Assembly: GCA_021836225.1 (NCBI GenBank)
Contig: JAKBJA010000135.1
Location: forward strand, 1 to 24,136
DNA: 24,136 nucleotides
Reading direction: 5' to 3'
Source: Pseudomonadota bacterium
Lineage (GTDB): Bacteria > Pseudomonadota > Gammaproteobacteria > Burkholderiales > Thiobacillaceae
Positions 1-9,509 of this stretch are shown in pieces. Made by a program: the position numbers and the translations under genes. Numbering within the stretch: the stretch's first letter is position 1; the number at the start of each line of letters is the position of its first letter. The notes beneath the pieces were generated by a model that had not been told where the DNA came from, did not search any database, and saw only the letters and a program-made list of their open reading frames with translations.

Positions 1-859
1 CCTCGGCGGTCGCTTCCAGGGTAGCGCGGAAAGCGGCCACCAGATCGTGCGGCAGGCGGGTGATGAAGCCGACGGTATCCGACAGCACCACTTCGCCGCT
101 CGCCGGCTCGCCGCCGGCTGATTCAGCTAGGCGCGGCAGGTAGATCTTGCGCGTGGTGGTGTCGAGCGTGGCAAACAACTGGTCGGCCGCATAGGCACCC
201 GCGCGCGTCAGCGCATTGAACAGGGTGGATTTACCTGCGTTGGTGTAGCCCACCAGCGCCACCGACAGCACGTGTTGGCGCGATCTCGACCGCCGCTGGG
301 TGCGGCGCTGCTTGCCCAGCTTGGAAAGCCGCTCGCGCAGCGCCTTGACCCGCACGCCGATCAGGCGGCGGTCGGTTTCCAACTGCTTCTCCCCGGGGCC
401 GCGCATGCCGACGCCGCCACGCTGGCGTTCGAGGTGGGTCCAGCCGCGCACCAGGCGGGTCGACAAATGCTGCAACTGGGCCAGTTCCACCTGCAGCTTG
501 CCTTCCGCGCTCTGGGCGCGGCGGGCGAAGATATCGAGGATCAGGCTGACGCGGTCGATCACCCGGCAGTGCAGGCGACGCTCCAGGTTGCGTTCCTGCG
601 CGGGCGACAGCTCGTGGTTGAAAATGACGACATCGGCCTCCGTGGCCCCGACCAGCGCCGCGATTTCATCCGCCTTGCCGCTGCCGACGAACAGCGCGGC
701 ATCCGGGCGGCTGCGCTTGCCCTGCACCTCGCCAAGGATATCGAGCCCGGCACCCGACGCCAGCAGGCGCAATTCGGCCACGCTCTCGGCAAAATCCGGA
801 TCGCCAAAGTCGAGCGCCACCAGGATGACGCGCTCGCCGCCGGCGTGCCGCTCAAACAA
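1..859 (-). CDS. hflX: GTPase HflX (N-terminal part, cut by window edge)
   Basis: Ribosome-associated GTPase of the HflX family, which binds the 50S subunit and rescues or splits stalled 70S ribosomes under stress. About 286 codons are present; the C-terminus lies beyond the left edge. The N-terminal HflX domain is followed by a G domain with the P-loop GYTNAGKST near residue 204 and the G3 motif DTVGF near residue 261, then LPHDLV. Reading upstream from the conserved VILVALDFGDPDF segment there is no ATG or GTG before an in-frame TAG near position 918. The best start is therefore TTG at 859-857, preceded by GGGAG seven bases upstream, giving an N-terminus FERHAGGERV typical of the family. 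About 260 bp without a convincing gene separate it from galT upstream. hfq, its usual upstream partner, is absent here. Confidence 0.93.
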   Translation of the reverse strand, partial: MFERHAGGERVILVALDFGDPDFAESVAELRLLASGAGLDILGEVQGKRSRPDAALFVGSGKADEIAALVGATEADVVIFNHELSPAQERNLERRLHCRVIDRVSLILDIFARRAQSAEGKLQVELAQLQHLSTRLVRGWTHLERQRGGVGMRGPGEKQLETDRRLIGVRVKALRERLSKLGKQRRTQRRSRSRQHVLSVALVGYTNAGKSTLFNALTRAGAYAADQLFATLDTTTRKIYLPRLAESAGGEPASGEVVLSDTVGFITRLPHDLVAAFRATLEATAE

Positions 860-1120
860 GCGCTTGCTCCCGCTTTCCGCCGGGACAGACTGAACGTGGC
901 AAACGGGCCTCGGCTATTGATGGGGTCAGGCGATACAGGGAATTATTCACGGGCAGGGCATCGGGAGGGAAATCCGCAGGCTTGCGGCCTGACAGGAGTG
1001 CGGGCCGCCGCAATCCGGATACATAGCGACCTTTCATTCTAGCCCAGGATCACGCCAGCGTCGGCTTATCGGAATGGGCAGCGCGCTTCCGCTTACGCAA
1101 CCACCCCGCCCCAGGCGCGT

Positions 1121-2212
1121 TCACAATTCAACCGCGCGCAGGCGCTCCGCCGCCTGTTCCGGGTTGATGGTATTGACGAACAGCCCCGAACCCAGCTCGA
1201 ACCCGGTGGGGATCGAGGTGCGCGGACAGATTTCCAGATGCCAGTGGTAGCTCGGTGCGTTCGCGGCGCGCTGGGCGTCATGCGGCACGGAGTGCAGGAA
1301 GAAGTTGTACTGTGCGCCGCCGATGACCGCATCCAGCCGCGCCATGGTGCGCTTCATCACCCGCGCCAGGTCGGCCAGATCCTCGTCGCGCACGTCGAGG
1401 AAGTCGGCCTGGTGTGCCAGCGGCAGGATGTGCACTTCCCATTCGTAGCGGCTGGCGAAGGGCTTGATGGCGATGAACTTCTCGCCGCGCTCGACCACGT
1501 ACTGGCCGACGTTGATCTTGCGCCGCACCGCGCCCGAGGTGCGGTCGTAGATGGTCGCCTCGAAGGTCAGCGCCTCGTCGATCAACGCGCAGAAAATGCA
1601 GTGATGGTGCTTGGCGTAGTGCGCGGCGCTGTTCTTCACCTCGGCGTCGACGTTTTCCGGCACCACCGGCATCGCGATCACCTGGCTGTGGGTGTGCGGG
1701 ATCGAGGCGCCGGCCGCTGGGCCGAAGTTCTTGAACACCAGCACGTATTTCAGCCGCTCGTCCGACTCGAACAGCTGGCGCATGCGCGTCTGGTAGACGC
1801 CGAACAGCGCCGCCAGGTGCGATTCGGCCATTTCGTGCACGGCGATGCCATGTTCATGGTGATCGATGATGACTTCGTGCCGGCCATAGCCGTCGATGGT
1901 CTGCTGCAGGCCGAAGTTGAAGCCGGCCTGTTCGCGGTCGTCACCCAGCACCGGATAGAGGTTTTCCACCATGCGGATCTGCCAGTCGCCGTCCGCCGGC
2001 CAACTCAGGATTAGCGGCGGGGTCTTGTGCTCGTTGCCGCGGCAGAACGGGCAGGTTTCGACATGCTTGCGGGTGTCGCGCGGCGCCAGTTCCTCGGCCT
2101 TTTTCGGACGCATGCTGCGTGCGGTAGCAACCAGAACCGATTCGCTCGGCACGACGGGATTGATACGGATTTCGCGAACTTCGCTGGTATCGCGGGGGGT
2201 CGGGTCTGACAT
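1121..2212 (-). CDS. galT: GalT/HIT-superfamily nucleotide-sugar (uridylyl/adenylyl) transferase
   Basis: Member of the galactose-1-phosphate uridylyltransferase branch of the HIT superfamily, which transfers a nucleoside monophosphate between sugar phosphates through a covalent histidine intermediate. In the 363-residue protein, CPFC (C54, C57) resembles the GalT zinc site and a second CIFC pair lies at C205/C208. The catalytic triad region reads H173-T-H175-S-Q177, where classical GalT has HPHxQ. A second-half YHWHLEICPR motif is at about 322-331. The HTHSQ version is common in non-classical relatives, including ADP-glucose phosphorylase-type enzymes, so the true substrate is uncertain. No galE, galK or galM is nearby. 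The ATG is preceded by GAGGAG seven bases upstream. It is monocistronic as far as the window shows and divergent from the small plus-strand genes. Confidence 0.85.
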   Translation of the reverse strand: MSDPTPRDTSEVREIRINPVVPSESVLVATARSMRPKKAEELAPRDTRKHVETCPFCRGNEHKTPPLILSWPADGDWQIRMVENLYPVLGDDREQAGFNFGLQQTIDGYGRHEVIIDHHEHGIAVHEMAESHLAALFGVYQTRMRQLFESDERLKYVLVFKNFGPAAGASIPHTHSQVIAMPVVPENVDAEVKNSAAHYAKHHHCIFCALIDEALTFEATIYDRTSGAVRRKINVGQYVVERGEKFIAIKPFASRYEWEVHILPLAHQADFLDVRDEDLADLARVMKRTMARLDAVIGGAQYNFFLHSVPHDAQRAANAPSYHWHLEICPRTSIPTGFELGSGLFVNTINPEQAAERLRAVEL

Positions 2213-2260
2213 GCGGCTTCTCCTCTGGCGGCTAGCTTAAATCAGCCGGATTGCGCTGTC

Positions 2261-2281
2261 GGTACATAATTCTTATGTACC
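2261..2281. promoter_or_regulatory. Perfect 9-bp inverted repeat, candidate operator
   Basis: GGTACATAA and TTATGTACC are exact inverted copies separated by TTC. The site is AT-rich in GC-rich surroundings and lies 49-69 bp upstream of the galT start and about 40 bp upstream of the -35 box of the divergent small-gene pair. The symmetry and position suggest a dimeric regulator site serving galT or both genes. The regulator is unknown, and no regulator gene is adjacent. Confidence 0.5.
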
Positions 2282-2321
2282 CACTCATCCTTTTTATCCC
2301 TGCCGCCGCAAAGGCCTTGCG

Positions 2322-2350
2322 TTGACGAAGCCGGGGCCGGCGCCGACAAT
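2322..2350 (+). promoter_or_regulatory. Candidate sigma70-type promoter of the small-gene pair
   Basis: TTGACG (2322-2327; 5 of 6 consensus matches) and GACAAT (2345-2350; 4 of 6) are separated by 17 bp. The implied transcript start is near 2357, which leaves a leader of about 26 nt containing GGAG at 2372-2375, seven bases before the ATG at 2383. Confidence 0.5.
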
Positions 2351-2382
2351 GTGGGTTCTTTGCTGGTTTCCGGAGTATCCCC

Positions 2383-2664
2383 ATGGATGAAAAAGCCCTG
2401 CACGACGAGCAGCGCCTCATGCGCATGATGCGCAAGACACTCACTTCTATCGTACGCGACACCGCGCCGCGCGACGGCAACCCCAGCCCGCTGACCGAAG
2501 ACACCATTCTCGGCATCAAGGATTGCCTGGTGGTGATTTCCAGCCGCGAAACCGAACTCGCCAAACTTACCGGTCGCACCCTGGATGAGCGTCCCCGCTT
2601 CACCGACGAGACGCCGACCAGCCACGCCGTCAAGATCAGCAGCATTCCGAAAAAGACGCACTGA
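2383..2664 (+). CDS. Conserved small protein of unknown function (93 aa)
   Basis: The function is not recognised. The 93-residue product has a charged, methionine-rich, probably helical N-terminus (MDEKALHDEQRLMRMMRK), a TPLTED-like central stretch, an ISSRETELAKLTGR helix and a basic tail. No signal peptide or membrane segment is seen, so it is probably cytosolic. GGAG lies seven bases before the ATG and a reasonable promoter lies further upstream, which supports it as a real gene. From memory, small betaproteobacterial proteins of this type are sometimes labelled as segregation/condensation-related; I do not rely on that. It is followed after only two bases by the next small gene, so the two are probably co-transcribed. 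Confidence 0.75.
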   Translation: MDEKALHDEQRLMRMMRKTLTSIVRDTAPRDGNPSPLTEDTILGIKDCLVVISSRETELAKLTGRTLDERPRFTDETPTSHAVKISSIPKKTH

Positions 2665-2666
2665 CC

Positions 2667-2918
2667 ATGCCGCAAGCCACCAGCCTGTTCACCGATGTCG
2701 AATCGAAGGTCGTCGGCACGTCGGCGGTGGTGATCTATGCGCCGTCCGGCAGAAACCGAACGCGTTTCCCGGAGGGGGTGGTCGAGGTGTACGCCAGCGA
2801 GGACGAAGCACTGGCGCACGCCGACCCCAGCAAGCACCGGCGCGCCGCCATTGCCAGCGGCCCGTCACGCTCGTCGGAAGGCTTCAAGCTGTTCTATCTG
2901 GTGCGCTGGCTCGACTAG
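2667..2918 (+). CDS. Small protein of unknown function (83 aa)
   Basis: The function is not recognised. The 83-residue product contains a VVIYAPSGRNRTRFPEG segment, an acidic VYASEDEALAHADPSK stretch and a hydrophobic end FKLFYLVRWLD. There is no signal peptide or clear membrane span. Its ATG lies two bases after the stop of the preceding gene, indicating a two-gene operon. Its TAG stop is only three bases from the stop of the convergent der gene, so no terminator fits between them. Confidence 0.68.
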   Translation: MPQATSLFTDVESKVVGTSAVVIYAPSGRNRTRFPEGVVEVYASEDEALAHADPSKHRRAAIASGPSRSSEGFKLFYLVRWLD

Positions 2919-2921
2919 CGT

Positions 2922-4331
2922 TCAATCGGCGCCGTACACCTTGCGCCGCACCCGCTTCTTGCGCCGCATCCGCGTCGCCTCGCTTTCGGTCAGCGGCGCG
3001 CGCTTCTTGCCTTCATACGGGTTTTTGCCTTCGTCTTCCTTGACCTGGATCCTGAGCGGCGTGCCCTGCAGCTTGAACGCCTTGCGGAAGCTCGCCTCCA
3101 GATAGCGTTTGTAGTCGTCGCGCAGGCCTTCCAGCGCGTTGCCGTGCAGGATGATGACCGGCGGATTCTTGCCGCCCTGGTGTGCATAGCGCGGCTTCGG
3201 ACGAAACAGTCCGTTCTTCGGCGGCGCATGCTGTTCCACCGCCATCTCCAGCACCCGCGTAAGCTTGGGCGTCGACATCTTGATGAAGGCGGCGGCGTGC
3301 GCGGCTTCCACATCCTTCAGCAGGGTGTCCAGGCCCTTGCCCTTGAGCGCCGAGATGTAGTTGAAGCGGGCGAAGTCGAGGAAGGCGAGCTTGCGGCCGA
3401 TGTCGCGCTTGACGTCATCGCGCTGCTCGGCCGAGAGGCCATCCCACTTGTTCACCGCCACCACCAGCGCGCGCCCGGTTTCCAGCACGAAGCCCGCCAG
3501 GTGCGCGTCCTGCTCGGAAATGTTCTCGCGCGCATCGAGCACCAGCACCACTACGTTGGCGTCCTCGATCGCCTGCAGCGTCTTGATGACGGAGAATTTT
3601 TCCACCGTCTCGAAGACCTTGCCACGGCGCCGCACGCCGGCGGTGTCGATCAGGATGTAGGGCTTGCCGTCGCGCTCAAATTCGACATAGATCGAATCGC
3701 GCGTGGTGCCCGGCTGGTCGAACGCGATGACGCGTTCCTCGCCGACCAACGCATTGACCAGGGTCGACTTGCCGACGTTGGGGCGCCCCACCAGCGCGAT
3801 CTTGGGGATGCCGAATTCGTCGGTCTTTTCTTCCTCTTCGGAAAAAGGCGCCAGCGCCTCGTCCACCAGATCCGAGATGCCGTCGCCGTGCGCGCCGGAA
3901 ATCGCCAGCGGCTCGCCCAGGCCCAGTTCGTGGAATTCGGCGGTGACCACCGCGCGGTTCATGCCTTCGGCCTTGTTGACCGCGAGCAGTACCGGGCACG
4001 ATGCACGGCGCAGGCGGTCGGCGATCACCTTGTCCTGCGGGGTCAGGCCGGCCCGGGCATCGACCATGAAGATGATGGCGTCGGCCTCGTCGATGGCCTG
4101 CAGCGTCTGACGCGCCATTTCGGCCATGATGCCTTCCTTGGCCACCGGTTCGAGACCCCCGGTGTCGACCACCAGATACGGCTTGCCGCCGATGCGCCCA
4201 CGTCCGTAATGGCGGTCGCGCGTCATCCCCGGCAGATCGTGGACCAGGGCGTCGCGCGTGCCGGTGAGGCGGTTGAAGAGGGTGGACTTGCCGACGTTCG
4301 GACGCCCGACAAGAACCAGAGTGGGAAGCAT
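2922..4331 (-). CDS. der: Ribosome biogenesis GTPase Der (EngA)
   Basis: Double-GTPase that acts in maturation of the 50S ribosomal subunit in the cytosol. Both G domains are intact: GRPNVGKS near residue 9 with DTGG at 56-59 and NKAE at 119-122, then a second GRPNVGKS near 182 with DTAG at 229-232 and NKWD at 294-297. A KH-like C-terminal domain and a strongly basic tail follow. The frame is open 12 codons further upstream, but the conserved N-terminus [11 protein letters not shown] and AAGGA five bases before the ATG at 4331 fix the start, giving 469 aa, close to the normal family length. It is the last gene of the ndk-to-der operon and is convergent with the 83-aa gene. Confidence 0.97.
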   Translation of the reverse strand: MLPTLVLVGRPNVGKSTLFNRLTGTRDALVHDLPGMTRDRHYGRGRIGGKPYLVVDTGGLEPVAKEGIMAEMARQTLQAIDEADAIIFMVDARAGLTPQDKVIADRLRRASCPVLLAVNKAEGMNRAVVTAEFHELGLGEPLAISGAHGDGISDLVDEALAPFSEEEEKTDEFGIPKIALVGRPNVGKSTLVNALVGEERVIAFDQPGTTRDSIYVEFERDGKPYILIDTAGVRRRGKVFETVEKFSVIKTLQAIEDANVVVLVLDARENISEQDAHLAGFVLETGRALVVAVNKWDGLSAEQRDDVKRDIGRKLAFLDFARFNYISALKGKGLDTLLKDVEAAHAAAFIKMSTPKLTRVLEMAVEQHAPPKNGLFRPKPRYAHQGGKNPPVIILHGNALEGLRDDYKRYLEASFRKAFKLQGTPLRIQVKEDEGKNPYEGKKRAPLTESEATRMRRKKRVRRKVYGAD

Positions 4332-4346
4332 GTTTATCCTTGCTGC

Positions 4347-4365
4347 GCGCCGGCCAGGCCGGCGC
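4347..4365. repeat. GC-rich perfect inverted repeat between bamB and der
   Basis: GCGCCGGCC and GGCCGGCGC flank a single central base, so RNA from either strand could fold into an 8-bp stem with a 3-nt loop. It fills most of the 39-bp gap between the bamB stop and the der start and ends about ten bases before the der ribosome-binding site. There is no T-tract after it on the minus strand, so it is not a classical intrinsic terminator. It could stall ribosomes, direct mRNA processing or adjust der expression. Confidence 0.5.
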
Positions 4366-4370
4366 ATGGT

Positions 4371-5537
4371 TTATTTGAGTCTGAAAGCGACGACATTGCC
4401 CTTGGTCGTCTGCACCGCGAATCCCGGCCCGATGTCGACCGGCGCCGTGCGCACGCCGCTGTCGACCTTGGCGCGCGCAACGAAACTGCCGTCATCTGCC
4501 GACAGCACGTGCACATAGCCTTCGCCATCGGCCACCACCACCCATGCACCCAGCGCCAGCGGTGCGGTGACCTGACGGCGCGCCAGCGCATCCTGGCGCC
4601 AGCCGGCACGACCGCTGTTTTTATCGTAGGCCGTCACGGCATCCTTGTCGTCGGTGACGTAGACATTGCGCTCGTCCATCGCCAGCCCGCTGTTGCTGGA
4701 GGTGTCGCGCGCCCACAGCGGTGCGCCGCTGCGACGATCGAAGCAGGCCACCCGGCCCTGATAGGCCACGGCACACACCTGCCGCTCATCCACTACCGGA
4801 TTGCCCATCACGTCGGCCACCCGTTCGAGTTCGGTCGCGCCACGCGGCAACGCCACCGTAGCCTCCCACAACTGTGCGCCGTTGGCCGCGTTGAGCGCGA
4901 CCAGCTTGCCGCCGGGAAAACCGGCGTAGAGCACGTCGTCGCGCACCACCATGCCGCCGGATCCGCGCAGGCTCAAGGCCGGCAGGTTGCGGCTGTACAG
5001 CCACTTCCGGCTGCCATCGGCGGTGGAAAGCCCATGTACGCGGCCATCGCCGGTACGTGCGATCACCGTGTCAGCCAGTGCCAGCAGCTGACCCGTCACC
5101 TCGCTCGACAGCATCACCTTCCAGCGCACCTGGCCGCCGGCCAGATCGAGCGCCAGCAATTCGCCCTTGCCCCCCCCCGCCAAGGCCAGCCCCTGCCCCG
5201 CACCGGCACCGGCACCGGCCGACAGCTTCACGCCCGTGTCCGTGCGCCACACCGTGTTGCCGTTGGCCACGGCGATGCGCACCACCCGGCTGCCGCCCGC
5301 GGCGATCACATCGTCGCCCTCGGCCTGCGGATGGAACAGATAGCTGCCGACGTCGCCGGTGTCGGCTTTCCAGGCTTCGGCCAGGCTGGCTGCCGGCTTG
5401 AACTCGACCAGTTCGGCCGGCTTGGCCTTGGCCGGGCCGGCGCCAAACCAGCCCCCCACCGTGCTGGTCATCGAATCGACGGTGCTGCACCCGGACACTG
5501 CCAGGACCAGGCTGGCGACAATCAAGCGCATCTTCAT
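4371..5537 (-). CDS. bamB: Outer membrane protein assembly factor BamB (lipoprotein)
   Basis: Lipoprotein of the BAM complex, an eight-bladed beta-propeller that helps BamA insert beta-barrel proteins in the outer membrane. A short signal peptide ends in the lipobox AVSGC with the lipidated cysteine at residue 17. Repeated PQQ-like propeller blades follow, such as DTGVKLSAG, GRVHGLSTADGSRKW, GKLVALNAANGAQLWE and GRVACFDRRSGAPLWARD. The length of 388 aa matches the family. The ATG overlaps the yfgM stop as ATGA, implying translational coupling. One odd segment, about residues 106-126, is Gly/Ala-rich and encoded by low-complexity DNA with a run of nine G on the coding strand. Confidence 0.95.
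   Translation of the reverse strand: MKMRLIVASLVLAVSGCSTVDSMTSTVGGWFGAGPAKAKPAELVEFKPAASLAEAWKADTGDVGSYLFHPQAEGDDVIAAGGSRVVRIAVANGNTVWRTDTGVKLSAGAGAGAGQGLALAGGGKGELLALDLAGGQVRWKVMLSSEVTGQLLALADTVIARTGDGRVHGLSTADGSRKWLYSRNLPALSLRGSGGMVVRDDVLYAGFPGGKLVALNAANGAQLWEATVALPRGATELERVADVMGNPVVDERQVCAVAYQGRVACFDRRSGAPLWARDTSSNSGLAMDERNVYVTDDKDAVTAYDKNSGRAGWRQDALARRQVTAPLALGAWVVVADGEGYVHVLSADDGSFVARAKVDSGVRTAPVDIGPGFAVQTTKGNVVAFRLK
5170..5218. repeat. Low-complexity tract inside bamB (C9 run and three CACCGG hexamers)
   Basis: The plus strand shows nine consecutive C at 5170-5178 and three tandem CACCGG units at 5201-5218, all within the bamB coding sequence. On the coding strand they encode GGGK and an (Ala-Gly)n stretch. 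Hexamer changes would keep the frame, whereas a change in the homopolymer would truncate BamB. Confidence 0.8.
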
Positions 5538-6175
5538 TTGGCTTCTCCTCCCAGCGCGTCAAGCTTCAGTTCGACGATGCTGCGGTAGGGGTTGTCTTCC
5601 GCCATTTTTCCGAAGGAAGCCTGATACGCGGCGCGCGCGTCGGCCGGTTTTCCCTGCGCCAGCAGCACGTCGCCCTTCAGGTCGTTGAAACGAAATGCGA
5701 ACGCATCGCTGTGGCTGGCTGACAGCGTTTTCAGCGCAGCGTCATACTGCTTCTGGTCGAGCTGCACCCCGGCCAGCCGCAGGCGTGCCAGATCCTTGAC
5801 TGCGGGTTCCTTGCTGCGGGCGACCGCCCATTCCAGCTGGGCCTGGGCACTTTTCACATCCTTGGCGCCGACATTCAGCTTCGCCAGCAGCAGCGCCGCA
5901 CGCGGCGCATAGGCCGTGTCCTCGTACTTGTCGATCAGCATCGCCCCGGCCTCGCGTGCCGCCTTGGCATCGTTGGCCGCGAGCGACTGGGTGAGCTTCT
6001 CGTACACGGCGGCAGCTTCCAGGCTTTGCGTCACCGTGTGGTTCTGCCAGTAGCGCCAGCCCGCCGCCGCGGCGATCACTACGGCGAGCCCGATCATCAC
6101 CAGGTTGCCCCAGCGTTTCCACCAGGCCTTCAGTTCGTCCAGCCGTTCCTGTTCGTCGAGATCGTAGGTTGCCAT
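5534..6175 (-). CDS. yfgM: YfgM family tetratricopeptide membrane protein
   Basis: Inner-membrane protein with a periplasmic TPR domain. In Escherichia coli YfgM associates with the SecYEG translocon and PpiD and aids periplasmic chaperone traffic. The 213-residue product begins with a charged cytosolic segment YDLDEQERLDELKAWWKRWG, has a single membrane span at about residues 22-42 and then helical TPR-like repeats to the end. The length is close to the family norm of about 205 aa. It starts five bases after the hisS stop and overlaps bamB by four bases, the standard hisS-yfgM-bamB-der order. Confidence 0.93.
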   Translation of the reverse strand: MATYDLDEQERLDELKAWWKRWGNLVMIGLAVVIAAAAGWRYWQNHTVTQSLEAAAVYEKLTQSLAANDAKAAREAGAMLIDKYEDTAYAPRAALLLAKLNVGAKDVKSAQAQLEWAVARSKEPAVKDLARLRLAGVQLDQKQYDAALKTLSASHSDAFAFRFNDLKGDVLLAQGKPADARAAYQASFGKMAEDNPYRSIVELKLDALGGEAK

Positions 6176-6179
6176 GTGC

Positions 6180-7439
<1,260 letters not shown>

Positions 7440-7461
7440 AAATTAATCAACAGAATGCGTG

Positions 7462-8682
7462 TCACGCAGCACCGTAACGGCTGCGCACATAGTCCTCGAC
7501 GATCGCCTGGAAATCCTCGGCGATGCGGTCGCCCTTCAGCGTCACGGTCTTTTCGCCGTCGACGTACACCGGCGCGACCGGCACTTCCCCGGTGCCGGGC
7601 AGCGAGATGCCGATGTTGGCGTGCTTGGATTCGCCGGGACCGTTGACCACGCAGCCCATCACCGCCACCTGCATGGATTCGACGCCGGGATACTGGCTGC
7701 GCCAAACCGGCATCTGGTTGCGCAGATAGGTTTCGATGTCCTGCGCCAGTTCCTGGAACACGGTCGAGGTGGTGCGGCCGCAGCCGGGGCAGGCGGTGAC
7801 CTGTGGGGTGAAGGCGCGCAGACCCAGCGCCTGCAGGATTTCCTGGCCGACGCGCACCTCCTGGGTGCGATCGCCGCCCGGTTCGGGCGTCAAGGAGATG
7901 CGAATCGTGTCGCCGATGCCTTCCTGCAGCAGCACGGACAAGGCAGCCGTCGAGGCGACGATGCCCTTGCTGCCCATGCCGGCCTCGGTCAGCCCCAGGT
8001 GCAGTGGATAGTCGCATTGCGACGCGAGGTCGCGATAGACAGAGATGAGATCCTGCACCCGGCTCATCTTGCACGACAGGATGATCTTGTCGCCGCCCAG
8101 GCCCAGTTCCTCGGCCTTTTTTGCCGACTCCAGGGCGGAGGCCACCATCGCGCGGCGCATCACCACCTCGGCGTCTTCCGGTTCGGCAAGCTGCGCGTTG
8201 TCGTCCATCATGCGCGCCGCCAGTGCCTGGTCGAGACTGCCCCAGTTGACGCCGATGCGCACCGGTTTGTCGTAGCGGCATGCCACCTCGATCAGGGTGG
8301 CAAACTGCTCGTCGCGCTTGTTGCCGCGGCCGATGTTGCCCGGGTTGATGCGCAGCTTGGCCAGCGCCTCGGCGCACTCGGGCACCTGGGTCAGCAGCTT
8401 GTGGCCGTTGAAGTGGAAGTCGCCGATCAGCGGCACCCGGCAACCCAGCGCGTCGAGGCGTTCGCGGATGCGCGGCACCGCAGCAGCGGCCTCCAGCGTG
8501 TTGACGGTGAGGCGCACCAGTTCGGAACCCGCCTCAGCGAGTGCCTGAACCTGGCGCACCGTGGCGGTGATATCGACGGTATCGGTATTGGTCATTGACT
8601 GCACCACCACGGGCGCATCACCGCCGACCAGCACATTGCCGATCCGCACCTGACGGGTAAGACGTCGGACAATCTGGGACAT
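7462..8682 (-). CDS. ispG: 4-hydroxy-3-methylbut-2-enyl diphosphate synthase (GcpE)
   Basis: Penultimate enzyme of the MEP isoprenoid pathway, converting methylerythritol cyclodiphosphate to HMBPP with a [4Fe-4S] cluster. The N-terminal TIM-barrel part includes GDFHFNGH and RINPGNIG. The cluster ligands are visible as C298 and C301 in CPGCGRT, C344 in GCVVNGPGE and probably E351, matching the Cys3-Glu pattern of the family. Length is 406 aa. The start codon shares one base with the rodZ stop (TAATG), indicating tight coupling. The rodZ-ispG-hisS order is usual in betaproteobacteria and many gammaproteobacteria. Confidence 0.97.
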   Translation of the reverse strand: MSQIVRRLTRQVRIGNVLVGGDAPVVVQSMTNTDTVDITATVRQVQALAEAGSELVRLTVNTLEAAAAVPRIRERLDALGCRVPLIGDFHFNGHKLLTQVPECAEALAKLRINPGNIGRGNKRDEQFATLIEVACRYDKPVRIGVNWGSLDQALAARMMDDNAQLAEPEDAEVVMRRAMVASALESAKKAEELGLGGDKIILSCKMSRVQDLISVYRDLASQCDYPLHLGLTEAGMGSKGIVASTAALSVLLQEGIGDTIRISLTPEPGGDRTQEVRVGQEILQALGLRAFTPQVTACPGCGRTTSTVFQELAQDIETYLRNQMPVWRSQYPGVESMQVAVMGCVVNGPGESKHANIGISLPGTGEVPVAPVYVDGEKTVTLKGDRIAEDFQAIVEDYVRSRYGAA

Positions 8683-9509
8683 TATTCTTCCAGCGTGAAG
8701 CGGGCGACCGTCACTGCAGTAAAGGGTTTCAAATCAATGGGGCGGCCGTTATAGGTCATACGCGTTTGCGCTGCATTGCCGATCACCAAATCGAATGGGG
8801 GTTGGCCGTTGACATCGACGCTGCTGCCAGGCGGGTTGAGCTGGCGAAACAGCATGCGACCGCTGGCATCCTTGATTTCGACCCAGGACTCGTCGCCGAA
8901 TTCAAGATGCAGCACACCGCTCACCCCCGGGGTTTGGGGTGCAGCGGGCGCGCCGGCCTCAGCCGGCTCGCTGCTCACCGCCTCAGGTGCAACAGGTGTC
9001 ACGGGGGCAGGCGGGATGGCAGGAAGCGGCGCTTCCACCGGCACTGCAACGGGCGACGGCGCAGCTACAGGCGCGGGTTGGACTTGCGCAGTGGGCGCAC
9101 TCCGGATGCCCGGCTCATCCTCTCCCTCGCTGTTGAGCCACACGTAGAGCGCGACCGGTGCCGCCACCACCACCAGCAGACCCAGCAGCAGCAGAATCAG
9201 CCAGGGCGAAGTCAGCCACGAACGCGGCAAGGGCGGCTCGGCAGGGTTGACCGTAGCCGCCTCGGCCGGGGCACCTACCATGCGTTCCAGCAACGATTCG
9301 GGGGCAAGACCCAACAGGCGCGCGTAGTTCCGAACGAAGCCGCGCGCGAACACGGGCTGACCCAGGCTCTCGAAATCATCCGTCTCCATGGCCTCGACCT
9401 GGCGGTGCATCAGGCGCAAACGTGCAGCGGCATCCTCCAGCGTCATGCCCTGCGCTTCGCGCGCATCACGCAGAATCCGCCCGATCGGGGATTGCCCGCT
9501 CTCGCTCAT
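8682..9509 (-). CDS. rodZ: RodZ-like cell-shape protein (HTH, membrane span, DUF4115)
   Basis: Membrane protein linking MreB filaments to the elongation machinery. The 275-residue product has a cytosolic Xre-type helix-turn-helix (about residues 8-75, including [13 protein letters not shown] and [15 protein letters not shown]) and one membrane span at about 102-125. A long Pro/Ala/Val-rich periplasmic linker (about 136-190) leads to a C-terminal DUF4115 beta domain with [18 protein letters not shown] and [17 protein letters not shown]. Its ATG overlaps the pilF stop as ATGA, and its stop overlaps the ispG start. Confidence 0.95.
   Translation of the reverse strand: MSESGQSPIGRILRDAREAQGMTLEDAAARLRLMHRQVEAMETDDFESLGQPVFARGFVRNYARLLGLAPESLLERMVGAPAEAATVNPAEPPLPRSWLTSPWLILLLLGLLVVVAAPVALYVWLNSEGEDEPGIRSAPTAQVQPAPVAAPSPVAVPVEAPLPAIPPAPVTPVAPEAVSSEPAEAGAPAAPQTPGVSGVLHLEFGDESWVEIKDASGRMLFRQLNPPGSSVDVNGQPPFDLVIGNAAQTRMTYNGRPIDLKPFTAVTVARFTLEE

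Noticed and set aside
852..1037. 61-codon minus-strand frame just upstream of hflX
   Set aside because: It has no recognisable family, no good ribosome-binding site and overlaps the hflX start. It is not Hfq-like.
272..1042. 256-codon plus-strand frame opposite hflX
   Set aside because: It is opposite the hflX GTPase domain with its intact P-loop.
3144..5588. 814-codon open frame on the plus strand opposite der and bamB
   Set aside because: It is antisense to two clearly recognised genes and has no family-like composition. Long antisense frames are expected where third codon positions are GC-rich.
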